Assembly: GCA_021307315.1 (NCBI GenBank)
Contig: JAJSPD010000002.1
Coordinates: 992,001 to 1,056,000 of the forward strand
DNA: 64,000 nt
Reading direction: 5' to 3'
DNA from: Bisporella sp. PMI_857
Taxonomy: Eukaryota > Ascomycota > Leotiomycetes > Helotiales > Helotiaceae
The position numbers and the translations under genes are program-made. This document shows, one piece after another, positions 34,561 to 47,819 of the stretch. The number at the start of each line of letters is the position of its first letter. Within the stretch, counting starts at the first letter, position 1. Below the pieces are notes generated by a model. That model searched no databases, was not told the DNA's origin, and saw nothing but the letters and a program-made list of their open reading frames with translations.

Positions 34561-36452
34561 TGTTTGCTGGTAGTGCTACTTTAAGTTCTCGCTTTAGTGT
34601 TGGAGAAAATTATTTTGGAAAAGCAAAACTTAGAAGGCATATCACAGTGGTTAAATTCTGAGCGTTAGATGGACCAGGATTCACGATACTAACTGCTCTC
34701 TTGTTTTGACCACCAACTGTGACGATTCAGAAAAAGTATTGTAAAGCTAGAAATAAAAATACTTCAAAGCCATTCCACACTCAACTGCTGAACCATGATC
34801 GCTAACCGGCATGTAGCCGTTAACAATCCATATCCTTTAGTAAATAGCTAAGGCACAGAAATAGAGTGTCTCAAGCGTTTCATTGCGATTTTATTGGCTC
34901 CTGTGACTCAGAACCTCATGAGCGTCGGCCACTGTCGGTGAAATGACCTTTTTGATGTGAATGGTCATGCAATACCTTCAAGTGACATGCTATAAAATGA
35001 AACTTAGAGGAGCATGTGGCTGGAGCTTAACCATGCTGAGTCGTGTCATTATATGTAGCCTGCTCTATCTTGATTTAGAAAATATGGGTGAGCGTTCGTC
35101 TGCCAATGCCATGCTACAAATACTAGCTCTCCGAGAAGCTCCTGATCAGCAAACATCCATTTTCATGCTAAAATATAAACTCTCAACATTGATCCCTCTT
35201 ACCAAGTACAACTCAGTAATCTGGAAATGGTAATGGCGTGCCTCTATAACTCACTTACCCATGCCTTTAACAACTACAACAAGATAGTAATACTCCAGGA
35301 AAGCCTAACGATCCAAATGCGAGAGCAGAGACACAAACTGTTGGTGCTCTCGTGGATGAACTTCTATCTTCCTCGCAGGTGATATGTAGCATTACCGACA
35401 CTATATCCAGAGTCTAAATGGGCTATTTTCGGTGAGGGTTAGCATGGCGATATTGTAGATTGGGGAGAAATCTACCGTCGATGCGTGAGAACTGTTCGAG
35501 AGAGTGCAGGAAGAAAGAGACAAGAGCAAAATGCATGTAGAGAAGTTCGAGGGTTCTTTCCCACCATCTACGAGATTTTTACCATCTAACAGACCAAAGC
35601 CCACTACGAAGATTGGCTCATGCTCAGACTCAAAAGCAAGACAGAAAGACCTTCAACTAAGCAGAAGAGGAGTGTTCAAACTCCAAGACGAGCATACCAA
35701 GCTAAGGCGAGGGGGGGTTGGTGCATATCATTGACATTTATTGGTTTAATTTTGTCTGTATAGCTAAAAGACCATAATGAAGAACGTAATGGTTTTTTTT
35801 TTTTGAAGATATTATCCAGACTACTGGCTTTAGCGACGATTCAGGGGTTGCCAAGACATTGAAAGATCTCAAAGCATGACTTGCAACTTTCCAACTTTGT
35901 GTTATCTTAAAATTGTCAACAATATTCTTGACTTCAGATCAAAGTACTCTTTTTAGCAAGAAATTGTCGCTCAAATATGATCCAATTTTGCTGAGCATTA
36001 TGCTAAGTTAGCCTAGAGGAGGCACACCAATGCAACAGGTAAATTGTTGTACAACGAATTGGTGGTACAAAGCAGGAAATTATTTACGCAAGTCTTCATG
36101 ACGTTTCGTAAACATTGGCCAGTCAAGTATAGCATTTACGGGTAACGGCCGGGGTGGAGTTGTATCAGCCCTGCAACGGCAATGGCTATTCTACCCTTGG
36201 CCCTCTTGGCACTCTTCCGTTACGTTTACTAGCTATCTAATAAATCCAAGAGCAGCCGCCATTCTCTCACTGGCTTAGGCTAGCAGACACCAAGAAAATT
36301 CCTGCCCATCAATAAATACACCCAAGAAGTTTCGATTTCAATCTTTCAAAGCCTTGACTGGCCACCAAGTCCTGCAATCATTTCCAGCGTGACAACTCCA
36401 AAAATATCCACCCAAACGCGGTCCAGGCGAGCTTGCAGGGATCCCGTACGAA
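34561..36452. other. AT-rich intergenic
   Basis: No supported gene. The segment 35240-35740 contains short Lys/Glu/Arg-rich frames in several phases (ending DEHTKLRRGG) that faintly resemble the coiled-coil remnants at 12-16 kb. A T run lies at 35793-35804. Confidence 0.45.
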
Positions 36453-36734
36453 ATGGCATACTTGGGAAAGAACCTGAAGTACCAGGAGAGAAAGGATGCG
36501 ATGTCTGTAATAACAAGGGTAAATATGGGTACGGCCGCAGTGTATGTGGAAGGTGTGGACGATGTCATGGTTGCGGGAGCAGTAATACGGGGATCGGACC
36601 TATTCAATCGATCTATTTTGGTGGCAAATGGGCTGCACAGAAGATTGGAGAAGCGATTGTTGGGAAGGAGGAAGGAGGAGAGGGCGGCGGTTCAAGTGAT
36701 GGGTCAGGAGTTTGATCATTATGATGATGCTTAA
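36453..36734 (+). CDS. Possible small protein, 93 aa, unknown
   Basis: An ATG-started frame encoding MAYLGKNLKYQERKDAMSVI and then a basic and acidic mix ending in HYDDA. There is no signal peptide, membrane helix or known motif. A Gly/Cys-rich frame (36389-36715) overlaps it in another phase, and an antisense frame also covers it, so the coding phase is uncertain. It stands in a locally GC-richer patch of an otherwise AT-rich area, which mildly supports coding DNA. No function is assigned. Confidence 0.3.
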   Translation: MAYLGKNLKYQERKDAMSVITRVNMGTAAVYVEGVDDVMVAGAVIRGSDLFNRSILVANGLHRRLEKRLLGRRKEERAAVQVMGQEFDHYDDA

Positions 36735-38121
36735 ATTGAGGTTGCTCTATTGATGATTCTGGAGTCGTGCTGAGGTGCATATGTCAAAGCCCCAGAGCGG
36801 CTGAGTGGACATGGGAACTTGAAATTGTGTACGTTGGACCTACTCCCTTTGGCGCTGAGATATCCGGAATGGTTTCCCGGCTGGTGTTCCTTACTTATCA
36901 ACTGTGTGGGCTATTTTATCACATTATCTCGTAAATATGTTTAGTTGTGTATTAATGAATTATTTGCTGCTACAAACGACATTTAATTTCCTTTACTGAC
37001 ATAGGTTATGCGGTAATTCTTATCAGATGGTATTTGTAGAGCCGCGGTTTCGAGTGCGTCATATTGCATAAACTGTTGTAAGTCTCATCCTATCTGATTA
37101 GCACTCACTAGAAACCTCATAGTTGAAGGCAGCTGGCAAAGGGTGACATTTCTGGGAGAAAGAAGAGGTGAGGTAGGGTTTTCTTTGTCCCTACATGTGG
37201 AGACGGGGATGGCGCCTCTTATTGGCCGTGGTGCAGATTGGACTGCGTATCGTTCTAGTCTGTCAGTGAGGCTGATACATATCCCTATTTAAGACCCCCA
37301 AAATTCTGAACTTATCAACATCGACCGTTTCATTATTGGGAAAGGGTTATCAGCTGGGTAAATGCCAACGGCAAGCGAGTTGTTAGCTACATGCAGACCG
37401 AATATCTGGGTGTGAGCTGGCAACGGTTCCCAACTCGACTCAGCTCTTACGACATTACCGACTAGGTCACGCAGGCTCAAACCGACGTCGACTTATACTA
37501 CCAGTTATAAACCGTTCATCAAAGTCGCTTATCATGCAGTTTATTTTGATTGCGGAGCTGTGTTGGCCACTGGCTTCTTATTTGTGATTGACACGTGCTC
37601 GAAGTAATGGAGACAACTGTCATATAATGATAATAGGAAGTAGGAGGAAACTACTCTGGGTTTGTTATGCCGGAATTTAGTGTGAGTGATGATTCATGGA
37701 TAACTGTTTTGGTCAGAAGTGTTTATACTCCTTAACTTGGGCTTCCCTGGCAGTCATGGCTTTGTGGTGCTTTTCACTTAGTGAGGCTTGCCGGCCAACT
37801 TCCTTACTACAAGGTTTCTTGTAATGTTCGATAGACAATACTCTCAGATTCAATGTTCCATAAGAAATAATATTAACATTTCACACTCTAGAATAGGGGC
37901 TAAGCGAACGGGATCCACTTTTTATCTACCCTTGACCCAAAGAACTAAGACTTTACGTTGAGATTTTAGCTAGAACATAAATGAGCATGACAACCCTTTA
38001 ATGTCATGCTTTAGGACTGCGGTTTTGAGCGTATCATTCGAATATACTCTTACTTCCCATGCCATCAACCCCATGCCCATGCACAACGCATCTCAAATGC
38101 TGCTTTCAACCAACTCTCAAG
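36735..38121. other. Intergenic
   Basis: Downstream end of the GABA transaminase gene lies at its right edge. The minus frame 37289-37480 is short and unsupported. No repeats seen. Confidence 0.5.
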
Positions 38122-39788
38122 CTACCACTTGACTATTTTCTCCAGCGCTTCTAACAAAATGTCTGCATGATACTGCTGGAAAATCAACATTGGTCTCAAA
38201 CGTACCGCATTCTCTCCACTTCCTCCAATATTAATACCAACAGTCTTAGCCTTCTTCAAGAACTCATCTCTTCTTGGGCTGTCAAACGCAATAAAAGTGC
38301 CCTGCCCCTTGCCTCTTAGGTTCTGGAATTCTCCCGGATATTTCTTAGCTAGCGACTCGATGCCAGCATATAAGTAATCTCCAACCTTCGCAGTGTGGTT
38401 TACTAGATCGTGTTTCTCGATTTCTGACAAAATGGCCTTGAAAAGGATTGCCCTGGCTGGATCGCCCATCCAAGTGTTGAATTGACGAAATGGTTTATTG
38501 GGGCGTAGGGCAGGGTTCCCGAAATAGTAACCAGCCGCCTGTGCTTTCTTAGAGAAGGTCACGATATCAGGCGGTGTGTCGAGGTTCCAGTGGTCGTGCG
38601 CCCAAAACTTGCCTGTGGCGCCGACACCAGTTTGTACTTCGTCAACGATAAGAAGAACGTTGTGTTTCTTGGTTAGCGCACGCAGGCCGCGGAAAAATGC
38701 TGGCGAGGCGTGGTTATCGCCACCCTCGGACTGGATAGGCTCCACGACCACTGCACAAGGCGGAAGGTGCCAGGTTTTGATGAGGTGCTCCACTTCTGCT
38801 AAAGCCTCAGCTTCTATCTTCTTGTTTTCTTCAACATGTTCCTCAAGTGGATATTTGCGCAAAGGGAAACTGGCCTGCGGCCAGTCAAACGCGGGGATAT
38901 CTAGCTTGTGGATGGGCTTGCTGCGCGTGGTGGATAATGAGCCGAAGAGCCGGCCGTGGAAACCCGTCTTGAAGCTCAGAATAGAAAGGGGAGGGCTGCC
39001 TGGGGACTTATTGAGCATACTGGATGAGATTTCCTCGGGTGTGAAGTCTACGTCTGCTCCTCCGCGCTCCTGCTGTCGTCGATACATGAACGCGGCTTTG
39101 TAGGCGGTTTCATTGGCGTCGGAGCCCGACATGCCAGTGAAGACCTGATTCAACCCTTTTGGGGTTGCAGTTGGGCTCAAGAGACCGGATTTCAATAGAC
39201 TAGCATAGTTTACAGGAGGGAAGTTGCCGAGCGCTGGACGGTTGATAAGTGATTGAGACATGCTTTCATCCTGGCTGGCAGCTCGGAGGGCTGGGTTATT
39301 GTACCCGACAGGAATAGATGCTATTTGTGCGTAACTGGCTTGGAGTCAGCGTGGAAATATAGCTCGAGACATTTAGAACGACGGCGTCTGACTGCACAAT
39401 CCCTTCGCACATTTTCGGTAACAGAATTTGTTATGAACTTAGTGGGATACTTCCACACTTACACATCAAGCAGAACATTCCCATCTGCATCCGTAATATA
39501 ATTCCCGTTACTCTTTTGAAAATCGACTATCATGTTCAAGCTCCGTGTATCAAAAATCTCATCAAGCTCCTTGATCGCCACTCTGCTCTTAGGACCCGGT
39601 ATTTCGGTGGCGACTTTTGGGCCCGATGGCTCATTTCTCAGGAAACTCTTTTCTCCAATTGACTTTGCTATTTGGCCTTGGCTCTTCCCAGCTGCGGATG
39701 CTACTGATAGACATCGTTTTAACTGCAAGCTTCTATTTGGAATGCGAATAACTGGACGCAAACGCATAGAGAGGCAAAGTGCGGCCAT
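38122..39788 (-). CDS. gatA: 4-aminobutyrate aminotransferase, mitochondrial
   Basis: Transfers the amino group of GABA to 2-oxoglutarate, giving succinate semialdehyde in the GABA shunt; PLP-dependent class III aminotransferase, equivalent to yeast Uga1. Exons 39788-39463 and 39334-38122 on minus join through a split Val codon (LLDV-YAQIAS) across a 128-nt intron, giving 512 residues. The first 35 residues are Arg/Ser/Leu-rich, like a mitochondrial targeting sequence. Motifs: FTGMSGSDANETAYKAAFMY, VVVEPIQSEGGD, LLIVDEVQTGVGATGKFW with the PLP-binding Asp near 340, and TFSKKAQAAGYYF with the PLP lysine near 372. The C-terminal GSGENAVRLRPML block is normal. No break seen. Confidence 0.95.
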
Positions 39789-40703
39789 GGTTGCTGCACA
39801 CAGATTGAATCTGCTGGAAAATTGAATGGGGAAGGGTTGGCGCCGTTCAAGATTTATGTATGTCTAGCAGAAGTAGGGGTTGGCGGTAGCTCTTTGTGTT
39901 GCGGATTGTTTGTGAGATGAGCTTGAAGGTGGGGGTTGATAGCGCACTAGTCCCTTGAAAGCTAGCGTTCCTCAAAGATTGATGATAGCAGCAATGTAAT
40001 TCAGGCCCCAGTTCGTTCCGCAAACCTTGCCAGCAGCTGGTACAGCTGTAAGTATTATACCTTTGAAAACTCAAGCGGTGTGCTGTTTCGGTAGTTGTAG
40101 TCAGTGTGCAAACGTTACTCAGCGCCAGGAGGGGTAGAGGAGCTCATAGCTGTTTAAAATAAAACAAGCTTTGAGAGTCAAGGCAGCTAGGCTCTGATAG
40201 TCAGCTGTATCCGATAAATGGGAAACTCCCAGCCAGCTTGTGCCGCTGTACTAGCCGTGTTGAGAAGATGGAGAGTATAAGTTACATAACTATTAGATGA
40301 TTTATTGCCGTTCAAACAAGTGATATTTACAATGGATAGAAAACTAGCAATATCTGAGACACATGGCAAACAACCAAAAACATCCAGAGTCTGTGTCTTA
40401 TTGAATTATCTATCGTAAGTATGATGATTCCCAAGTGCATGTCGACGTGATGCAGAAAACCGCTATGCTGTAAAATGCTCAATGCTGCCCTTTTGTTTTG
40501 TTTTTTGGCTTATGCAATGGAACACACTGCCAACCATGGCAAAAAAAAACAAAAAAACGCCGTTTGGTGCTGATCATGATACACTAGATTACAAAAGTAC
40601 ATGTCTCCTCGGCGCGGCCAACCTAAGAGCCTCGCTTGTAAATGTCGTAAGTGGTGAAAGCCGCCTGGAAACCCTGGCAATCTGGGTCGCTTGGTGCATA
40701 AAG
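39789..40703. other. Intergenic between GABA transaminase and SET2
   Basis: Contains the transaminase promoter and the SET2 3' end, both minus-strand. Frames here (39847-40074, 40187-40369, 40482-40799) are not convincing genes. An A-rich stretch lies near 40541-40558. Confidence 0.55.
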
Positions 40704-43700
40704 TCAGTGACTGATAATACCATTCTGCTCGGATTTGATCTCTGTCTTCTCGTCACTTCTCATATTCTCAGCTACACCAGCGGGCCGTACAACAAGTGAT
40801 TCGCTTGCGTCTTGGCCGTTGATATTTCTGAAATTACCTGCCTTGCCCAAAACAGCACTATTCCGGAGTTTGCTCTCTTCCTCCTCTGCTTTGAGCGAAC
40901 CATCTAAATCCATCGCCATTGCCTCTTCGTTTTCACGTATCAGAGCTTCTTCCTGTTCTCGAAGCTCTCTTGCTTCTTGCGTCTCCTCTGGGGTCGCTGC
41001 TACATTCATAATGCCATCGTCTTGCAGCTCCTGCTCCGATGGAGCACCTGCTGGAGGTGGAGGTGGTGGCGGCGGCGTAGGATCAATGGGACTGACATTT
41101 TCCTCACCCTTGAGTCGTTTTGAATCACTGTCGCTGGTCATCCCGTCATGGCTCTCTCGCTTTCGCTTCGCCCCTGGAGAGTCGCCTGCGTCAAAAGACA
41201 TCGGTGATGGCTGGTCGATTTCTTTATCCTCATCATCAGACACACCGATGTCCACTTCCTCGGGTATAATTGGGTAAGCCGGATTTGGTCCTTCAAGTTG
41301 CGAGGACGACCCATTAGCAACTTTCAACTTCTTCTTCTCCTCTAATTTCCTTTCCTTTTCCTTCTTCTTTGCCACCGCCTTCTCAAAGTATGTCTTGACG
41401 AACTTCTTGACCTCTTTCAGTCGGTCCTCATTTAGCTTGTTGATGTTCTCAACCCGACCCCTCTTGAAATCAGAGGCCACGATCTTTTTCGTTATCTCTT
41501 TCCCGAATCTCTTCAGGTCGTCTTTAGGAAGTTGATTCTTGTATCTGCCAGCTATTGACATAACAAGAGGTGCCAACTAAACATGATTAGCCACGATCAT
41601 CAAAGCCAATTACGCGACTTACCGTTTTTTCATATTGCTTGTGTTGCTGCTCTAAAGGCAGCAGCTTCCACTTGTCTTCGGGTTTCTTCTGTTGGGTAGT
41701 TGGCGTGTTATTTGCACTTTGGGCAGCGGACTGTGACGGTGTGCTGGATCCAGTTTCTTTAAGCATGTCATCGATGATACCCTGCAGCATCTTGGCTTGT
41801 TGTACACTTTGAAGAGGTTCCTTTGGTGGAGGTGGCGGTTCGGGCGCTGGAGCCACGGGCCGACTCCACTGTGTATGGCCAGTCTTGCTATAATAATATG
41901 GAGTTCCGTTGGCATCAGTAGCCACAAACCAGCCTGTAGGAAGAGCGTTAAACGGCCGTCGAGATGGAGGCAGTCTTGATGGCATAAAGTTGGGACGTGA
42001 GGGCCCAGCAGCTCGAGGGCCGGTGGGCGCTACGATTGGTCGGACTATGGGTTTTTCAATCATTCGAGGAATTTCAGCGTTTCTTCGTTCATAAACAGGA
42101 GCAGCAACTGGTCCCTCCTTTCTACGAGGTATACGATAAGCTACTTGAAGCTTACTCCATTCGTCGATGAGTCTGCTTGATTCAAAGGCAACATCCTCAT
42201 GTTCATGTGATCGAAGTTCTTCGACTACCTCCTCAATCTTAGAGTCTGAGATTTTGTTTCGAGTCAGACGAGGGAGCTTATACAAGATGTCAAGGATTTG
42301 AAGGACAACATTGGTATCGTCCTGATATGTCGTCAACATGTTTCGCATAACCTCATAGCCATGTAAATGAGCGACCCTATTCCGAACTTTGTCTTCGTCA
42401 CAACGCTGAATGCGGGTAAGGATTTTTACAACAATCCATTTCTCCTTGCATGTCACGAGAACTGACATGACATTATGGACGTCTACCTCATCCAGTGGTC
42501 TGGGTTGAAGAGAGGTGACATATGCTTCGTCGGACTCCCCTGCTTTCTTTTTCCGTGGTTTCTTGGCTACGCCTGCATCCCAGGCATCACTATCATCAAT
42601 GCCTAGGGCCTCAATTGTAGCGTACGGTAGATCGACACCTGATCCTGTTTGGGTCTTACCCCCAAGAATACCAGGGCAGTTTGGCTCACCACAATAGCAA
42701 GGCTCAGGTTCGGCTCCATATCTATCGGCATTATAGTCGAAGACCAACTCTTCGCCTGCTTTGATGTTGCGCTTGGCAAAAATGCCCATGCGCAATTTGC
42801 TACCAACCACCCATTTGTCAACATGACAGTTTGGGTTGCAGGAATGATTGCAAAATCTAGCAAGATTACCCTTCTTGGTAGCATCTACAATATCAGTCCT
42901 TGTCAGAGTCATGAAATAGAAATGCTTGAGTCCTTCCTCAGAATACTGAATTGCACGTCGTTTTTGTGTTGGCTCATTAATAACTTCGCCAACATATTCG
43001 AAAATAAAATCCTCAGCGTTTAGATCTGTGTTGGCGCGTAGACCGTAACCTTTCTTCTCCGTCTTGAAAACTGTTACATCGGCATATTGCCTGCGTTGAA
43101 ACTGTTGATTCTGGCAATCTTCTCCGCATTTGCGATCGCTGCCTGTGCATTCTATTTTCATATCGCGATTTTGGCACCACTCGCCACAAGCATAATTTTT
43201 ACCGTCTCCTAAGAATTAGTTAGCTTGTGAAGCTGTAATATAGCAGATATGGCTTACGCCAGTCCTCGACGCATTCGCAATCGCCAAGATCGGGCATATC
43301 TGGTCGCCCCAAATGCTTTCCAGCGTAAATACATTCCTTGATCAGTTGGATATTTACTGTCGCCTCCTCTGTAACATCTGGCTCGTGGTCATATAGAATG
43401 ACTGGTCGAGAGGGTAATTTTTGTGTAGATTTCCGTGACATTTTCGCAGCCTTTCCGGGCTCTTCGAGGGGGTCGACATCCTCTAAATTTGTATCATCGC
43501 CAGCCGACCACTCTGATTTTGGAGTCTGGCTGGTACTGCGCGGTTTTGAGCTTGGTCGCTGCAGTCCCGAGTCTGGAGAACCAGATCGAGTACCTGGTGT
43601 GTGCGTATATCTGCCATTGCTAAATGGTGGTGTTAAACCACTTTGGACAGATGTCTCTTCCTCAAGTTTTACTCCACCGTCTGCAAAGTCTGACGAAATG

Positions 43701-43729
43701 GTTTTGACATCCCTCGTATCGTCTGCCAT
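40704..43729 (-). CDS. SET2: Histone H3 lysine-36 methyltransferase Set2
   Basis: Methylates H3K36 during RNA polymerase II elongation. Three exons on minus, 43729-43258, 43208-41623 and 41576-40704, with short introns (49 and 46 nt), give 976 residues. Order of domains: disordered N-terminus; AWS with DCECVEDW and CGEDC; SET about 203-322 with GYGLRAN and [13 protein letters not shown] (Asn278, His279); post-[11 protein letters not shown] (328-336); mid-region; WW domain about 577-607 ([20 protein letters not shown]); Pro-rich linker; SRI domain from about 687 ([20 protein letters not shown]), which binds the phosphorylated polymerase tail; and a long charged tail with an eight-Pro run. The split between SRI and the rest is resolved by the last intron. 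All expected SET2 parts are present. Confidence 0.95.
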
Positions 43730-46499
43730 TTTTTATTATAGATTAAGATTCCGCCGTGGTCGGAACTGTTGAGTAAAAGATATTGGATGGTAGAAGCGTA
43801 GAGGGGGAGGCGGAGAGTCAAGACTAGCAATGTTGTGGAGGACTAGTTGTGTATTCGCATGGAAGAAAATACAGTGTGTCGGAGATGCGCCACAATCAGA
43901 ATAAATGCTCATGGATTAAAGGTCAACCAGTGGTGTATTCTTGCGCCAAACCATCGAATGCTTCGAATTTGAAAGAGAGATTGCGCCTAATTATCGAGCT
44001 TGCAGCGCAGATGTAAGGAATGTGAGCGACTGAGCTGTCGAAGGATTTCAAACGAAAGGGACACAGTGTTGAGCCCTGCTCAAGAGGACGATCGTGGAGG
44101 TCTCCAAGGGCTCGATGTTGCCCGTGCTTTGGTGAACAAGTTGACTGCCCGAGAATGGTTGAAAGGCGATTCGAGCTGTCGAGTAGATTATCTGTGAACT
44201 CCTCTCCTGCATCGGCAGACCGAATGGGGTGAACCTGTCGCTGTCGTATTGCGCTCACATATCACTGTTCACTGGCGCGACATTTGCTACCTCCAATTGT
44301 GAAGAATTGAATTAAATTTGCTATGATTTGCAATGAGGAAAATACATGAGCTTTGGCAACAACAGTCTCCTAGCGCCGGAGAAACCTCGGCCCGCTTAGC
44401 CTCGTCGCGATTCCATTCGCTTTCCGCAGCCCTGTCAGCACTACCATCACTGTGAACCTCCTCTTGGGTGGCAGATTTGTCTTGCTGTGGAATTGACGAA
44501 ATTATGGTACAGCAGGAGGCAATAGCTTTAGACTGGCTATTTGCTCAAATCATCCAACAAGATAAAGGATCAATAGTACAAAGAGAGAAAGCAAGACTAT
44601 CCCTCCACTTGAAAGGAAATCTATCCTGCAAAGGCTGTAAGAATAGCATACCTTTAACTTCAAATAATTTGTAGCCATACATTGCATTGCTTGTTTTCAC
44701 CGATATGTGGTATCCTATGTTCGCAGGAGGTTGTTGTAGCTTCTGGTACAGGACTAGGGCCGTTCTACTGTTCAACTCATGGGAGTTTAGCAAGTGTCCT
44801 AGCATCATTTGTGTTCTGGTTCCGACCTAGCCTGTACTATCATGACGCCTGCTCATTTTGCTAGATCTGTTAGCGACAGCCCGGTGCAGGTCACAGCAGG
44901 TTGACAGTAATCTCTGCATGTACAACTCCAGTTGATATGCTCCCCTCTGAGTCAATACTTCTGCCACCTATTATTCCACGCACAAGGCATATGTAATTGC
45001 ATGATCCAAAAGCCGGCCCATGAAAAGAGAGGCACTACAAACGGAGCATGGAGGAGCTTCTATCTGTGAATATCTCAGCGGTGGAAGATAGGCTGGGGAA
45101 TAATGGGGTGAATTGACTGTACCTTGTATACCTATGAACCGTTGACAGCGCATTCTGCATTGGCGCAACCAATACCCCCACAGAACAATTGTTTACAAAT
45201 AAAGCGAGCGACCCGACGACTTTGAGGTCATTGCGGCCGTTCTAACATGCTATGAGGATGCTGACTCTGCAAGAGCAGTGGCAGCGACAAGGTGTTTTCG
45301 CGATCCGACGCTCGACGAAGTCGCGCGGTCGTCGGGGTCGCAGTTGTGGCTACAGAAGTAGCCACACCAAAAAAAAGCTCGCTGTCCAACCATATTGATG
45401 TCGTGGTGATTGTCGCAAACACTTCGCAACATTTCGCAAGAAGTTGTCAAGTTTGATATCTGAGTTGCGGCTCCTTTTTAGGTCGTGGGAAAATCCAGCC
45501 TTACCATTCAAATGTGATGAACGGTGCGTGTGGGATGGTGATCCGCTAAGAACTCTTCAGAGGTTTCTGGGGCATGATTGGTTCCAGGATGACAAGTGTC
45601 TACCAATGCGAAGGATAATTGCCATGTGCTGCAAGGACAATAAAAACAAAGCAGCATCAGAGGGTAACCAATCGTAGCAGCGTTCGGTTCCCCTTTATTT
45701 GGCTCTGGTAGCAATAGCTCCATCGAGATATCTATCAATTGTCGGGTTAGGAATGTCAATCTCAACAGACTTTTGTCTAGCGATGGCACCGTAACCCGAA
45801 GCAAGCGTTAGGCGTGTAATGGGCCTGTAATTTTTTAGTGTCTACCGCGTTTAAGCCAAACCCCTGAACTGCACCATGATTTGCAGTGTCCTCCATCCCT
45901 TCTTGTGCATTCGCTTTGCAGCTTTCTTGCATCGAATCCGTCCAGCCCAAGCTTTGATAGCGAGTCAAACACGCTGAAGGGAACTGCCCGCATATGCACG
46001 CAGAGATGCTCTCATTTTAAAAAATGACCGCAGTGCAATTACCGCCCGTTTGTTATTTACCTTCTCACTGCCTACCTGCTTACCCTACCTACCTACCTTG
46101 CATTGCCTTACCTCACCCTACCTGTATCCTCTCTTCTCCACCTGCTTGCTCCTTTTCTCGCCCTCGTCCGCGACTATTGCGCGCTTCTTCCTCCTCTCCT
46201 CCTCGCGGCCTCACCTCCCCCAGCCTTGACCCCTTTGCGAGGCCTTACTCTCTTTGCCGGTTTGCCAGACCACATACACGCTCGCTATCAGGAGTTTCGT
46301 CTTTCAATTTGCCTGCCTGGGGAAATAATACTTTTGTTTTCAACATACTTAATGACTCTTAATGCTCTTCTTGTCCAGACCGTTGCGCGACTTCCTTCAC
46401 CCTTACCCGAGTGTGTCTCTCCTGCTACATCCCTTCAAACGATCTCCTCGCCGGGCTGCTACGCTCCCTTAACAACATCGTCGTTGGGAGGAAAGCAGT
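43730..46499. other. Long intergenic region, two promoters
   Basis: The SET2 promoter is at the left and the AT-hook gene leader at the right. Frames within (43923-44258, 44468-44808, 45444-45677 and others) show no known features. From 46055 to 46260 the plus strand is a strong pyrimidine tract with CTAC repeats, typical of a long fungal 5' leader; frames 46024-46552 there are low-complexity and unlikely to be real. Confidence 0.5.
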
Positions 46500-47819
46500 A
46501 TGGAGCATCCTTTCTCGGAGGCAGAGCTGGTACGTTAAAATCTATGCTGTAGTCGATCCACGATCTACCGCTCGGGGAATATCAGTTATCAGTCAAAGCG
46601 CATGGCATATCACTTCATGCGCCTGGTCTATATTACTGCGCTGTATTCCCTCCATGTCATAATTGCTGTGTTTAAACTAACGTCGTGTCTACGACTCAGC
46701 GCTTTGTACTCGCCGAAATAATCAAGACAAGCCAGGTGCCACTCCATAATCTTCTTGGTCTTCTCAGTGACAGCAATGCTCAACCACAATGGAACCATAT
46801 CTTCCTCCCGAGTGGTGAGTTATTTTACACTCCGCATAGCACTTCTGGCGCACCTAACGCCTTTCTTCGCCGTCTTTTTGCACAGCGGTTTGACTGAGTT
46901 GATTCACAGGTCGCAATCTCCAGTCTTGCATTGACGCGTTCGAACGCCTACGATCTCACCACCATGCGAATATATCTCCTCCCTTTCAATCTTCTCCGGG
47001 TCCTGCAAAGCGCAAAACTGCCCCCGATTCCTTCGACTCCACAGCTGCAACTCCGCCCTTCAAGAGACCTCACTCCGGAGCAGAGAGCAACGCGTCTACA
47101 CGAAATATCCAACCCAAACCTATTTCAGCTGCATCTCCTCAATCATTTCCCCCAATAGTATCCGGGAGCCATCAAGCCCAACCAAAGAAGCGTGGCCGGC
47201 CATCTAAGGCAGAAATTGAAGCTAGAAATGCGCAAGCACTGGCGCGCGGAGAGATTCTACCCCCTTTGAAAACGCCCACACCAAAGCATGGGCCAGGCAC
47301 AATCGCAGTTAGGATGCAGGATGATATACGTGGTCCAGATATGATGGGACAGAGAGAAATATTGCCTTCTCCTCAACTGCTTCCACCTTTCCAACGCCCG
47401 GGAAGTGCTGCTGCTGCACCGATGATGGCCACCACCCCTAATCCTGAGCAGAAGCCTTCACCGAGAATTGGGTTTGAGGCAGGGAGCAGTGATCAAACAG
47501 ACATCAGCAAGAAAAAACGACCACGAACGGCTCCAAAACCTATCAAGGTAATTGCCGTCCATACGATTTCTGATCATTAACTAACTGAGCAAAGGGCCAA
47601 AACATGGGCGAGACCTCATTTCAGCTTGCCAGCCCACAGGTGCTTCAGTATGATCCAGTCAGATCTCCTGCAACACCTGCTCGTTCACAAACGGAGCCGA
47701 GCAGTTCTGTAGCTTATCAAATAGAACCAGAAAAATCCCCTGGTGTACCATCGCCAGTACCATACGGTTCTCAATCAACAGCAAAAGGCCCCCCAGCTGC
47801 GGACCGTTCTGATATATAA
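46500..47819 (+). CDS. AT-hook protein with N-terminal helical domain
   Basis: Four exons assembled by hand: 46500-46529, 46700-46814, 46910-47547 and 47595-47819, in frame throughout, 335 residues. Exon 1 encodes only MEHPFSEAEL; its donor GTACGT, the ACTAAC branch and CAG acceptor of a 170-nt intron support it. Exons 1-3 then read as FSEAELRFVLAEIIKTSQ, WNHIFLPSGRNLQSCIDAF, a small Myb/SANT-like helical region seen in fungal proteins whose members read like DW..I.LP.GR....C. The rest is Ser/Pro-rich and disordered with one AT-hook (KKRGRPSKAEIEARNAQAL) and basic KKKRPRTAPK, pointing to nuclear DNA binding. Probably a transcription or chromatin factor; targets are unknown. Confidence 0.75.

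Noticed and set aside
38576..39103. 175-residue plus frame inside the GABA transaminase gene
   Set aside because: Antisense to conserved coding sequence with clear PLP motifs.
46024..46552. Two overlapping plus frames of 112 and 149 residues
   Set aside because: Low-complexity Leu/Pro/Ser text from a pyrimidine-rich leader; the real exon 1 of the AT-hook gene lies at 46500 in another frame.
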